Shown in pieces: positions 42,675 to 50,160 of a DNA stretch of 64,000 bases; position 1 is the stretch's first letter; every line of letters starts with the position of its first letter. The translations under genes were made by a program, and so were the position numbers. The notes under the pieces are model-generated. The model was not told where the DNA came from, did not search any database, and was given only the letters and a program-made list of their open reading frames with translations. Source of the stretch: Mobiluncus massiliensis (GTDB lineage Bacteria > Actinomycetota > Actinomycetes > Actinomycetales > Actinomycetaceae); NCBI RefSeq assembly GCF_949769255.1, contig NZ_OX458329.1, positions 1 to 64,000 on the forward strand. The letters run 5' to 3'.

Positions 42675-44019
42675 AAAGGACATTAAGTGTTGATTTAGTC
42701 GGGGTTTTTTGTTGCCATTTTGCGGGAAAGTCGGGTTGAAACTCGTTTAGATTCGACTTTTTGGTTGGACAGAAAGTGTTGATTTAATCCGAGGTTTTCC
42801 GCGTTGCCGCAAGGACTTTTCGGCATTAAAGTCGGTTTCATACTGGGGTGTATGAAAAGGAACCAGAAATCTTGCCCGCGATGCGGCACTCCAATGTTGA
42901 AAAACGGTCACGACAGCAACGGTAAACAGCGTTGGCGTTGCCGGGAGTGTGGGAAGACCGGGCGTTGGATCAATGACGTTACTGCCCGTGATTTAGGGTT
43001 TTTCCTGGACTATCTGCTGGGGAAAACCTCGCAACGAGACCTTCCCGGCAAGGGTCGTACTTTCCGCCGCAAGGCCGAGAAACTCTGGGAGTTATGGCCG
43101 ATATGGTTCCCAGACGGGACAGTGCACCGTGTCGTGCATATTGATGGCATCTATCTGCGGCGTATCGCGGTCGTGCTGATTGCGCCTACGCGGACGGGCA
43201 TGTCGTGGGCTGGCACGTGGCGCGTAGCGAGTCCAGGCAGGCATATAAAGCCCTGATGGGCAAGATACCAGCCCCGGAAATGGTGGTGTGTGACGGCGGC
43301 ACCGGATTCGCTTCCGCACGCAGAGAATGCTGGCTCGAAACACGAGTACAACGCTGCGTGTTCCACGTGTTCAACCAGGTCAAACGCTACACTTCCATGC
43401 ATCCGAAAACCCCGGCCGGGATGGAACTGTATCAGCTCGCGAAACAGCTTTTCGCCGTGAAAACCCCGGACCAACGCGACAAATGGGGCACAGATTTCTT
43501 CATATGGACCAAACGCTACGAAGGATTCCTGGCAGAGAAAACCTTGAACGAGCGAGGGCGCTGGGTCAACGCTCAAGACCGGCTCGTGAAAGCCAGAAAC
43601 ACCCTGAAAACACTAACGAAAAGCGGGGAAATGTTCACGTTCCTGGAAGCGGACATGTACCGTGGCGGAGAAGTCATCGGAAGTCTCCCATCCACGAACA
43701 ATGCCATAGAAGGCGGGGTAAACCGCCAGCTCAGAACCATGCTCGGCGAGCACAGAGGCTGGAGAATAAACCGGCAACTCCGAGCTATCGGCTGGTGGTG
43801 CCACCTCCACACAGAGACCCCGCTCCCACCAGCACAACTGCTACGAATCATGCCGAGAGACCCTGAAATAACCGCAGCCTACGAAGCAATCGCCGCCCTA
43901 TACGCAAACCCCAACGGAACACCCGTCTGGGGCACCACCATCCAATGGCAAGACCTCCACCACCAAACCCCATACCGACAGGACTACTAGAAATCAAAAA
44001 TCAACAATTTTTGTCCTAT
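42675..44019 (+). mobile_element. IS1249-type insertion sequence (IS256 family)
   Basis: The ends carry imperfect inverted repeats: AAAGGACATTAAGTGTTGAT at 42675 and its counterpart at 43998-44019 (complement ATAGGACAAAAATTGTTGAT). A second left-end-like copy, TTGGACAGAAAGTGTTGATT, begins at 42765, so the true left boundary is uncertain. The enclosed transposase gene is frameshifted. The right end abuts an AATTAATAGGTTTTATT tail of a D module, so the element has inserted into or next to that repeat. Confidence 0.8.
42852..43990 (+). pseudogene. IS1249-type transposase, frameshifted
   Basis: Frame one (42852 to about 43180) encodes the zinc-ribbon start MKRNQKSCPRCGTPMLKNGH, a WRCRECGK pair and the first catalytic Asp in VVHIDGIYLRR. 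Frame two (from about 43180) continues with DGHVVGWHVARSE, the second Asp in MVVCDGGTGF and the Glu in STNNAIEGGVN. Reading across needs a shift near 43178-43185. The three DDE residues are thus split between frames and the enzyme is probably inactive, unless the shift is programmed; no slippery A-run is visible there. Confidence 0.85.
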
Positions 44020-44029
44020 AACCCCCAAA

Positions 44030-44045
44030 TTAATAGGTTTTATTT
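44030..44045. repeat. Module D tail next to the IS right end
   Basis: AATTAATAGGTTTTAT is the D right-arm end. The remainder of D is missing, apparently cut off at the IS insertion. Confidence 0.55.
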
Positions 44046-44107
44046 CGGGTTGTCCGAGGAATTTAGGGGCTGTTTGTTGCCGGGTATCGGGGCTTGCGGG
44101 GATTATA

Positions 44108-44162
44108 GGGGGAGAATAGCCGGGTAGCTGCCAATAATGGCAGCTACCCGGCTATTCTCCCC
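44108..44162. repeat. Intergenic module B, copy 4
   Basis: GGGGGAGAATAGCCGGGTAG pairs with its complement around TGCCAATAATGGCA; very close to copies 3 and 6. Confidence 0.85.
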
Positions 44163-44280
44163 TTTTAGGCACACCCCAGCTAGTACCCCCTGATTCCCCG
44201 CCCAGCTCCAAAACCCCGCGCGCACGGGGCGAATCGGTAAGATAAAAACGTAAGGGACAAAACGGCTCAGGGGAGGCCCG

Positions 44281-45933
44281 GTGCAAATCAAGCAAACAAT
44301 GACCGCGGGGGTTGCGCTGGTGGCGCTGGTGGCAATTACCTCTGGGCTGGTGGCGTGTTCCAGCCCCGCGACCTCGGACCAAAGCCTGAATAAACCGGGG
44401 ACCTCGACCGATACCCTCATCAACGCGGCGGCGACGGAGCCGGAGCGATCCTTGATTCCGGCCGATTCCTCCTATTCCGCAGGAGCCACGTACGCCACCC
44501 TGCTATTTTCCGGCTTGTCCTACCTGAACCCGGACGGAACCATTGCAAACGAGCTGGCCACCGCGGTGGTGCCGAACCCGGACTGCACGGAGTACGACAT
44601 CCAGATACGCTCGGGCGAAGTATTTTCCGACGGCACCAAGCTGAAAGCCGACAATTTCATCCGGGCTTGGAACGACGCCGCCAGAGCCTCCAATCGGCGC
44701 CGGAAAGCGGGGCTGTTTGAGCCTATCGAGGGCTTTTCCGCCACGGCGAACCAAGACCTGACCGGCCTGCAGCGCTTGAGCGACACGCACTTCAAAGTCC
44801 GCCTGACCCGGCCGACCTGCGATTTTCCGATGCGTTTGACCGACCCGGCGTTCGTGCCGCTGCCGGATTCCGCATTTGACGCGGCGGGCAATGTGACATC
44901 GGGCTTCGGGGAAAACCCCTACGGCTACGGGCCATACATGCTGGCGCGGGAGGGCGCTTGGGAACACGGCATTCAGCTGACTTTGGTGCCGAACACGCGC
45001 TATCACGGGCCACGCCAGGCCCAGAATGCCGGACTGGCTTTCAAGTTCTACCACGACCCGGACCAAGCCTATGAGGACCTGACCAGCGGCGCTTTGGACA
45101 TTGACGAAGCCCTGCCGGACAGCGCGAAAGACAGTTTCACCGAACAGCTCGGCGATCGCACGCTCACGGTGTCCTCGGCGCACGTGAAGTTCCTGGCCAT
45201 CCCCTCCAGCGGGCATTTCGCCCTAAACACCGACGAAGGCCGGTTGCGCCGCGCCGCCGTGTCCCAAGCCATCAACCGCGAGGACATCGTCAAACGTTTC
45301 TTTAACGGCACAAGGGAGGTCGCCACCGATTTTGTGACCCCCACCATTGCAGGTCACACCGTGAAACTGCCCGGCAACGAGGCGCTGACCTACCGGCCCG
45401 ATGTCGCCCGCAGCTTGTGGGACCAGGCGAACCAGATTTCGCCCTGGACAGAAGGGGAAACCTTTACCATCGCCCGGCCCGATAACGGATTGAATGCCTG
45501 GATTGATGTCGCTTTAGGGACCATCGGCGCGACTTTGGGGATTCGTACCGCGGGCAAGTCTTACCTCGATCAGCGCGCCATAGACATGGCCGTGACCCGC
45601 GGCGATATAGACTCGGCTTTCCTGGTGGATTGGCAGTCGCCCTATCCGGGGATGCATTCCTACCTGCAGCCGTGCTTTGCCACCGGGGGGTACGCCAACA
45701 ATGTCGGGTATTCCTCCCCGGAGTTCGACGCGGTTCTGAATCACGCACGCGGCGTGAGTGAGGACGCGGCGGCTAACCGTGAATATCAGCGCGCCGAGGC
45801 GATATTGCTGCGTGACCTGCCGGTTTTGCCGCTGTGGCACGCGAAGTCCCTGATTGGGTGGTCCCCGCAGGTCAAGGACGTGGAGCCGAACTGGCGGGGC
45901 AGCGTGCAGTATTGGAAAGTTGCTCAGAACTAA
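44281..45933 (+). CDS. Peptide/oligopeptide ABC transporter substrate-binding lipoprotein
   Basis: The 550-residue product has a lipoprotein signal (TAGVALVALVAITSGLVAC, lipid Cys about residue 27) and a family 5 solute-binding fold: TLINAAATEPERSLIPADSS, LATAVVPNPDCTEYDIQIRS, FAL...RRAAVSQAINREDIVKR and a late AEAILLRDLPVLPLWH. Such proteins capture oligopeptides outside the membrane for Opp/Dpp transporters. It starts at GTG after GGGGAGG. No permease or ATPase genes are adjacent, so it is an orphan binding protein here. Confidence 0.9.
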   Translation: MQIKQTMTAGVALVALVAITSGLVACSSPATSDQSLNKPGTSTDTLINAAATEPERSLIPADSSYSAGATYATLLFSGLSYLNPDGTIANELATAVVPNPDCTEYDIQIRSGEVFSDGTKLKADNFIRAWNDAARASNRRRKAGLFEPIEGFSATANQDLTGLQRLSDTHFKVRLTRPTCDFPMRLTDPAFVPLPDSAFDAAGNVTSGFGENPYGYGPYMLAREGAWEHGIQLTLVPNTRYHGPRQAQNAGLAFKFYHDPDQAYEDLTSGALDIDEALPDSAKDSFTEQLGDRTLTVSSAHVKFLAIPSSGHFALNTDEGRLRRAAVSQAINREDIVKRFFNGTREVATDFVTPTIAGHTVKLPGNEALTYRPDVARSLWDQANQISPWTEGETFTIARPDNGLNAWIDVALGTIGATLGIRTAGKSYLDQRAIDMAVTRGDIDSAFLVDWQSPYPGMHSYLQPCFATGGYANNVGYSSPEFDAVLNHARGVSEDAAANREYQRAEAILLRDLPVLPLWHAKSLIGWSPQVKDVEPNWRGSVQYWKVAQN

Positions 45934-46035
45934 GCGCTGGAGCCGCGCCGAAAGGTGTCAAACAAGTGGCATAATCTTAGGCCAGGGGATAGACTAAAAG
46001 CTGACTAATCGTGACTTCAAGGAGGGACTCGGGCT

Positions 46036-46266
46036 ATGGGCCGTGGCCGCCAGAAAGCTAAGCAGCAAAAGGTCGCACGCCGACTGAAATATGAGAGTCC
46101 GGAAATGGATCTCGAGGCGCTGCAGCGGGAACTATCAGGCAAGTCCGGTGAGGATTCGTGGGACGATGATCCCTACGCAAAATACGCTGAACCCGATTAC
46201 GATAAGTGGGCTGATTACGCTGACGACGACCCTGACCAGGGCGATGATGGCGGAGACGCCGCGTGA
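46036..46266 (+). CDS. DUF3073 domain protein
   Basis: The 76-residue product shows the DUF3073 pattern: MGRGRQKAKQQKVARRLKY at the N-terminus followed by an acidic C-terminus rich in Asp/Tyr (DPYAKYAEPDYDKWADYADD). The family is confined to Actinobacteria and has no assigned function. It precedes purF in many actinobacterial genomes, as here, and overlaps the purF GTG start by 4 nt. A CAAGGAGGGA ribosome site precedes it. Confidence 0.85.
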   Translation: MGRGRQKAKQQKVARRLKYESPEMDLEALQRELSGKSGEDSWDDDPYAKYAEPDYDKWADYADDDPDQGDDGGDAA

Positions 46267-47972
46267 AGCCGGGGTTTCCCATCTTCGGTAAAGCTGCAAT
46301 GACCTGCTCCGCTGACTTGGCTCGACACGACTCTGACGATAGACCGCACGATGAGTGCGGTGTTTTTGGTGTCTGGGCGCCGGGCGAGGAAGTCGCGCGT
46401 CTGACTTATTTCGGCATTTATGCTCTGCAGCATCGCGGTCAGGAATCGGCCGGTATCGCCGCTTCGGACGGTTCCAAGATTTTGGTTTACAAGGACATGG
46501 GATTGGTTTCTCAGGTGTTCAAAGACCGGGACTTGGCTTCCCTGCAAGGTCACCTCGCGTTGGGTCACGTCCGCTATTCGACTGCCGGGATGTCCTCTTG
46601 GCAAAACGCCCAGCCCACGCTGGGTCCCACCGCTTTCGGCACTCTCGCGATGGCGCACAACGGGAACCTGGTAAACACGCGGGGTCTGCTGGAAGAGCTG
46701 CTGCCCGCGGAAGGGAAACCGGCCGGGAAACCGGTCGCCGGCGACCCTGCCGGAAAACCGGCCGCCGACACGGCAACCGCCCGCACCGGCCTTGTGAATG
46801 ACCCCGATAAACCCGCCACCGGGAAACCCGCCACCGGCCCTTTTGCGTCCCGAAAACTGGAGGAATCGGCTGCCCAAACCGTCGCTGACGTGAAAGAGCA
46901 AAAGGCGCACGGCCTGCAGGATTCCTCGTCAGACACGATGCTGCTGATGAAGCTCATTGAGTCCGTGTCCACCCAGGCCGTCTCGATTGGGGGCGAGCCG
47001 CCGCTGCTGAGCGTCATGCGGGAAATCCTGCCGAAGCTGGACGGCGCGTATTCCCTGGCGTTCATTGACGAAACCACGCTGTACGCGGCGCGCGATCCGC
47101 AGGGGATTCGGCCTCTGGTCATGGGACGGCTGTCAAACGGGTGGGTGGTCGCCTCCGAAACGGCCGCGCTGGACATCGTTGGCGCGACTTTTGTGCGCGA
47201 AATCGCGCCAGGTGAGCTGATTGCTATCAACGAAAACGGGGTCCATTCTGAGACTTTTGCCCCGGCTCGGCCCGCGGGCTGCGTGTTTGAATACGTGTAC
47301 TTGGCCCGCCCGGACACCACGATTGCGCAACGTTCCATCGCCGCCGCGCGTCGTTCGATGGGGGCCGCCCTGGCTCGTGAGCATCCGGTCGAGGCTGACC
47401 TGGTCATGGCGACTCCGGATTCCGGCACGCCGGCCGCCATCGGCTACGCCGAGGAATCCGGGATTCCGTTCGGGCAAGGCCTGGTGAAAAACGCCTACGT
47501 GGGCCGGACTTTTATCCAGCCGACCCAAGCCATGCGCCAGATGGGGATTCGCCTGAAACTCAACCCGTTGCGTTCCGTCATTGAGGGCAAGCGCCTGATT
47601 GTGGTGGACGATTCCATCGTCCGGGGCAACACGCAACGGGCCGTAATCCAGATGCTGCGCGCGGCGGGTGCCGCCGAGGTCCACGTGCGGATTTCCAGCC
47701 CGCCGGTCATGTGGCCGTGCTACTACGGGATTGATTTCGCCACCCGCGCCGAGCTCATCGCCACCGGCATGGATATTCCCGAAATTTGCCGTTCTATCGG
47801 GGCGGATACCTTGGGCTACCTGTCCTACGAGTCCATGGTCGAGGCTACCGGCCAGCCCGAAAATGAGCTGTGCACTGCGTGCTTCTCCGGGCGTTACCCC
47901 ACCCGTTTGGCGGACCTCGAGACCGCGGGAGCTCTCCCACTGGGATTGACCTACTGCGGGGGAAAGGAGTGA
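46263..47972 (+). CDS. purF: Amidophosphoribosyltransferase PurF with low-complexity insertion
   Basis: PurF makes phosphoribosylamine from PRPP and glutamine, the first purine step. After a ~31-residue propeptide the catalytic Cys32 appears in HDECGVFGVW; cleavage would expose it. YALQHRGQESAGI, HVRYSTAG and the PRPP motif IVVDDSIVRGNTQ are intact, as are cysteines in ELCTACFSGRYP. Between the glutaminase strands (after LVNTRGLLEELL) an insertion of some 70 residues rich in Gly-Lys-Pro-Ala repeats appears, absent from most PurF proteins. GTG start with GGAG 8 nt upstream; ATG 46299 is the alternative. purM follows after 5 nt. Confidence 0.95.
   Translation: MKPGFPIFGKAAMTCSADLARHDSDDRPHDECGVFGVWAPGEEVARLTYFGIYALQHRGQESAGIAASDGSKILVYKDMGLVSQVFKDRDLASLQGHLALGHVRYSTAGMSSWQNAQPTLGPTAFGTLAMAHNGNLVNTRGLLEELLPAEGKPAGKPVAGDPAGKPAADTATARTGLVNDPDKPATGKPATGPFASRKLEESAAQTVADVKEQKAHGLQDSSSDTMLLMKLIESVSTQAVSIGGEPPLLSVMREILPKLDGAYSLAFIDETTLYAARDPQGIRPLVMGRLSNGWVVASETAALDIVGATFVREIAPGELIAINENGVHSETFAPARPAGCVFEYVYLARPDTTIAQRSIAAARRSMGAALAREHPVEADLVMATPDSGTPAAIGYAEESGIPFGQGLVKNAYVGRTFIQPTQAMRQMGIRLKLNPLRSVIEGKRLIVVDDSIVRGNTQRAVIQMLRAAGAAEVHVRISSPPVMWPCYYGIDFATRAELIATGMDIPEICRSIGADTLGYLSYESMVEATGQPENELCTACFSGRYPTRLADLETAGALPLGLTYCGGKE
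46720..46860 (+). repeat. Gly/Lys/Pro/Ala insertion in purF
   Basis: Degenerate repeats encoding GKPAGKPVAGDPAGKPAA-like and PATGKPATG units interrupt the glutaminase domain. The insertion contains GCACCGGCCTTGTG (from 46784), a 14-mer that also occurs twice in the non-coding stretch 40045-40090. Confidence 0.7.
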
Positions 47973-47977
47973 CCGGC

Positions 47978-49279
47978 ATGAATGCTGACTTGAGTACAGA
48001 GGCGAATTCTGGCGGGTTTTCCGGGGAAGTTTCAGGGATTAATCCAGGCAAGCATCGGGCCGATATTCCGGCCGAAAGTGCCGCCAGCTCGGCTAACGCC
48101 TACGCGCGCGCCGGAGTGGACACCCAGGCTGGCGACCGGGCGGTGGAGTTGATGAAAGCTGCGGTGCAAGCCACCCAAGGGCCGGAAGTTTTGGGCGGCA
48201 CCGGCGGGTTTGCGGGCCTCTATGACGCCACGGCCGCGGGGATGAACGCCATGCGCCGCCCGCTGTTGGCGACGTCTACGGACGGGGTTGGCACCAAGAT
48301 TGAGCTGGCCAAAGCCCTGCGGATTTATGACACTATCGGTCAAGACCTGGTGGGAATGGTCGTTGACGACCTCACTCCGGCGGGGGTGCGGCCCTTGTTC
48401 ATGACCGATTACATTGCCTGTGGGCGGGTCGTCCCCCAGATGATTGCGGCCGTGGTCGAAGGTATCGCCCGGGCTTGTCAGGCGGTGGATTGCGCGCTGG
48501 TGGCGGGCGAGACGGCCGAACATCCCGGAGTGCTGGGAGTCGAGGATTTCGATGTGGCAGGCGCGGCGACCGGGATCGTGGACGCGCCCCGATTGCTCGG
48601 ACCCCAACGGGTTTGCGCCGGGGACCTGGTGGTCGGTTTTGCTTCCAGCGGCTTGCATTCCAACGGGTATTCCCTGGTGCGCCGGATTGTGGCTGACACG
48701 CGGGTGGATTGGAATTCCTCGATTCCCCAGTCTTACGGGGTGACGGCTCCCAGCGGTTCGCCGTTTGCTGAAGCTGCTGATTATTCTGTGGGCTTGGCCT
48801 GCCTGGAACCGACCCGGCTGTATTCCCAGCTGTGCTTGGAACTGGAGAATTCGGGCTGGCTCGCCGCCCGCCAAGCCGGCGATTTTGCCGGGGAACTGGA
48901 CGGGAACCGGGTTCACGCGTTTGCTCACGTGACCGGAGGCGGTTTGGCCGCGAATCTGTGCCGGGTTATTCCCGCCGGCCTGCACGCGGTAGTGGACCGT
49001 TCAACTTGGCAGGTGCCGGGGATTTTCCGCTACCTGATGGATTTGGGTGGGGTGGACGTGACCAGTGCCGAGGACACCTGGAACCTTGGAGTGGGTATGG
49101 CGGCTATCGTGCATCCTGATTTTGCGCCCGCCACCATCATGGCGGCACAGGTAGCCGGCATGGAGGCTTTTGTCATGGGACGCGTCAGTGATGGTGTTCC
49201 CGCAGGTGAGCGCCAGATTTCGGGGACTAAAGGGGTCGCCGGAGGAACTGTAGCCATGCTCGGTGAATACCGGTTTTAA
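47978..49279 (+). CDS. purM: AIR synthetase PurM
   Basis: PurM closes the imidazole ring (FGAM to AIR). The 433-residue product includes YARAGVDTQAGDRAVELMK, LLATSTDGVGTKIELAKALR, DLTPAGVRPLFMTDYIACG and FAHVTGGGLAANLCRVIP, all family-typical. A ~55-residue Ser/Gly-rich N-terminal extension precedes the domain. I chose ATG 47978 after GGAAAGGAGTGACC. It follows purF by 5 nt, forming a purF-purM unit. Confidence 0.95.
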   Translation: MNADLSTEANSGGFSGEVSGINPGKHRADIPAESAASSANAYARAGVDTQAGDRAVELMKAAVQATQGPEVLGGTGGFAGLYDATAAGMNAMRRPLLATSTDGVGTKIELAKALRIYDTIGQDLVGMVVDDLTPAGVRPLFMTDYIACGRVVPQMIAAVVEGIARACQAVDCALVAGETAEHPGVLGVEDFDVAGAATGIVDAPRLLGPQRVCAGDLVVGFASSGLHSNGYSLVRRIVADTRVDWNSSIPQSYGVTAPSGSPFAEAADYSVGLACLEPTRLYSQLCLELENSGWLAARQAGDFAGELDGNRVHAFAHVTGGGLAANLCRVIPAGLHAVVDRSTWQVPGIFRYLMDLGGVDVTSAEDTWNLGVGMAAIVHPDFAPATIMAAQVAGMEAFVMGRVSDGVPAGERQISGTKGVAGGTVAMLGEYRF

Positions 49280-49304
49280 GCCCGTGTTACTGTGGGTAGC
49301 GTGA

Positions 49305-49370
49305 CTATAGGGGGAATATAGCCCGATTGCTGCCATTATTGGCAGCTACCCGGCTATTCTCCCCCTATAG
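49305..49370. repeat. Intergenic module B, copy 5 (diverged, loop inverted)
   Basis: CTATAGGGGG...CCCCCTATAG forms the outer stem, but the left arm has drifted (AATATAGCCCGATTGC) and the centre reads TGCCATTATTGGCA instead of TGCCAATAATGGCA. It separates convergent purM and the DUF3618 gene. Confidence 0.75.
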
Positions 49371-49385
49371 GGACAAAAAATCTGG

Positions 49386-49685
49386 TTACCGGTGGCGACG
49401 GCGCAGCTTTGCCAGCACCAACACGCCAGCAACCACCCCGGCCGCGATGCCCAGCTTCTTTTGCGAATCCACGTCGCCCTCTACCGCATCAGTGAAGGTC
49501 GACTTGGCTTGCTGCGCAAAATCCTGGGCTTTGGCCTTGGCTTCTTTGACCTGATTGGCCGGACGCAGCCGATTCACCAGCTGGTCTACGGTCTGACCCA
49601 TGTCGGAGCGGGCGGCTTCAATCTGACGCTCGATTTCCTCCGGGCTGCCGTTAAACTCTGTTTTCTCTGCGGCGTTTTCGCTCAT
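49386..49685 (-). CDS. DUF3618 domain protein
   Basis: The 99-residue product has SPEEIERQIEAARSDMGQTV followed by DQLVNRLRP, the DUF3618 core, and a C-terminal membrane span (LGIAAGVVAGVLVLAKL) with a basic end. It lies downstream of a holin-X-like protein, a common actinobacterial pairing; the genes overlap by 4 nt. The function is unknown, probably envelope-associated. I start it at the ATG at 49685; a longer frame to 49862 overlaps its neighbour entirely. Confidence 0.8.
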   Translation of the reverse strand: MSENAAEKTEFNGSPEEIERQIEAARSDMGQTVDQLVNRLRPANQVKEAKAKAQDFAQQAKSTFTDAVEGDVDSQKKLGIAAGVVAGVLVLAKLRRRHR

Positions 49686-50101
49686 TTTTCCGCTCCTAAA
49701 TCCGGGTGCTTGATGGCGGCCTTCAGGGTTTCTACATCCTTCTTGACGTGCTTTTGAGGTTCGGGGATGTTGTCTTTGGCGCGTTTCGCTGCGGACAGCC
49801 CAATCAGGGCCAAAATCACCGTCAGTACCAGCAAAACCGCCGCGGTGAGCAAAGCGGCCCACGCAGCTAAACCGGTCAGCGCCGTAAACCCATAGAACAT
49901 AGCTTTGATCAGATAACCCAGCATGAACAGGGCAAACACACCGGCACCGGCCAACAATCCCGCTGCCAAACCGAACCGGGACCCGGCTGCTTTGGCTTGG
50001 GCTTTCATCAACGCGACCTCAGCCCTGAACAGGTCAGAAACCTGGGTGGAAAATCGCGCAAACAGCGCCCCCAGCGATAATTTCGGTTCTTCTATAGCCA
50101 T
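49682..50101 (-). CDS. Actinobacterial holin-X family membrane protein
   Basis: The 139-residue product (SLGALFARFSTQVSDLFRAE, VALMKAQAKAAGSRFG, two adjacent hydrophobic spans at about 44-70 and 75-103, then a basic tail) matches the putative phage-holin-like, holin superfamily III group (DUF1469). These are usually chromosomal and not phage-linked. GAGGAGGCCCTT provides a strong ribosome site. It is the first gene of a two-gene unit with DUF3618. Confidence 0.8.
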   Translation of the reverse strand: MAIEEPKLSLGALFARFSTQVSDLFRAEVALMKAQAKAAGSRFGLAAGLLAGAGVFALFMLGYLIKAMFYGFTALTGLAAWAALLTAAVLLVLTVILALIGLSAAKRAKDNIPEPQKHVKKDVETLKAAIKHPDLGAEK

Positions 50102-50160
50102 AAGGGCCTCCTCGTCGATGTCACTTAAAACCTAGTTTACTATTTTCACAAAATCCGCGT

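Larger units (their letters stand above)
43991..44280. other. Intergenic region with D tail and B hairpin
   Basis: Right of the IS end there is a D-module tail and a B hairpin (listed separately), then the oppA-type promoter region with TAAGAT at about 44239-44244. No gene. Confidence 0.5.

Noticed and set aside
43150..43210. Programmed frameshift in the IS1249-type transposase
   Set aside because: No slippery A/T run or following hairpin is visible at the crossover; members of this group normally have a single frame.
49682..50101. Prophage holin
   Set aside because: The holin-X-like protein pairs with DUF3618 as in many actinobacterial chromosomes, and no lysin or other phage gene is nearby.
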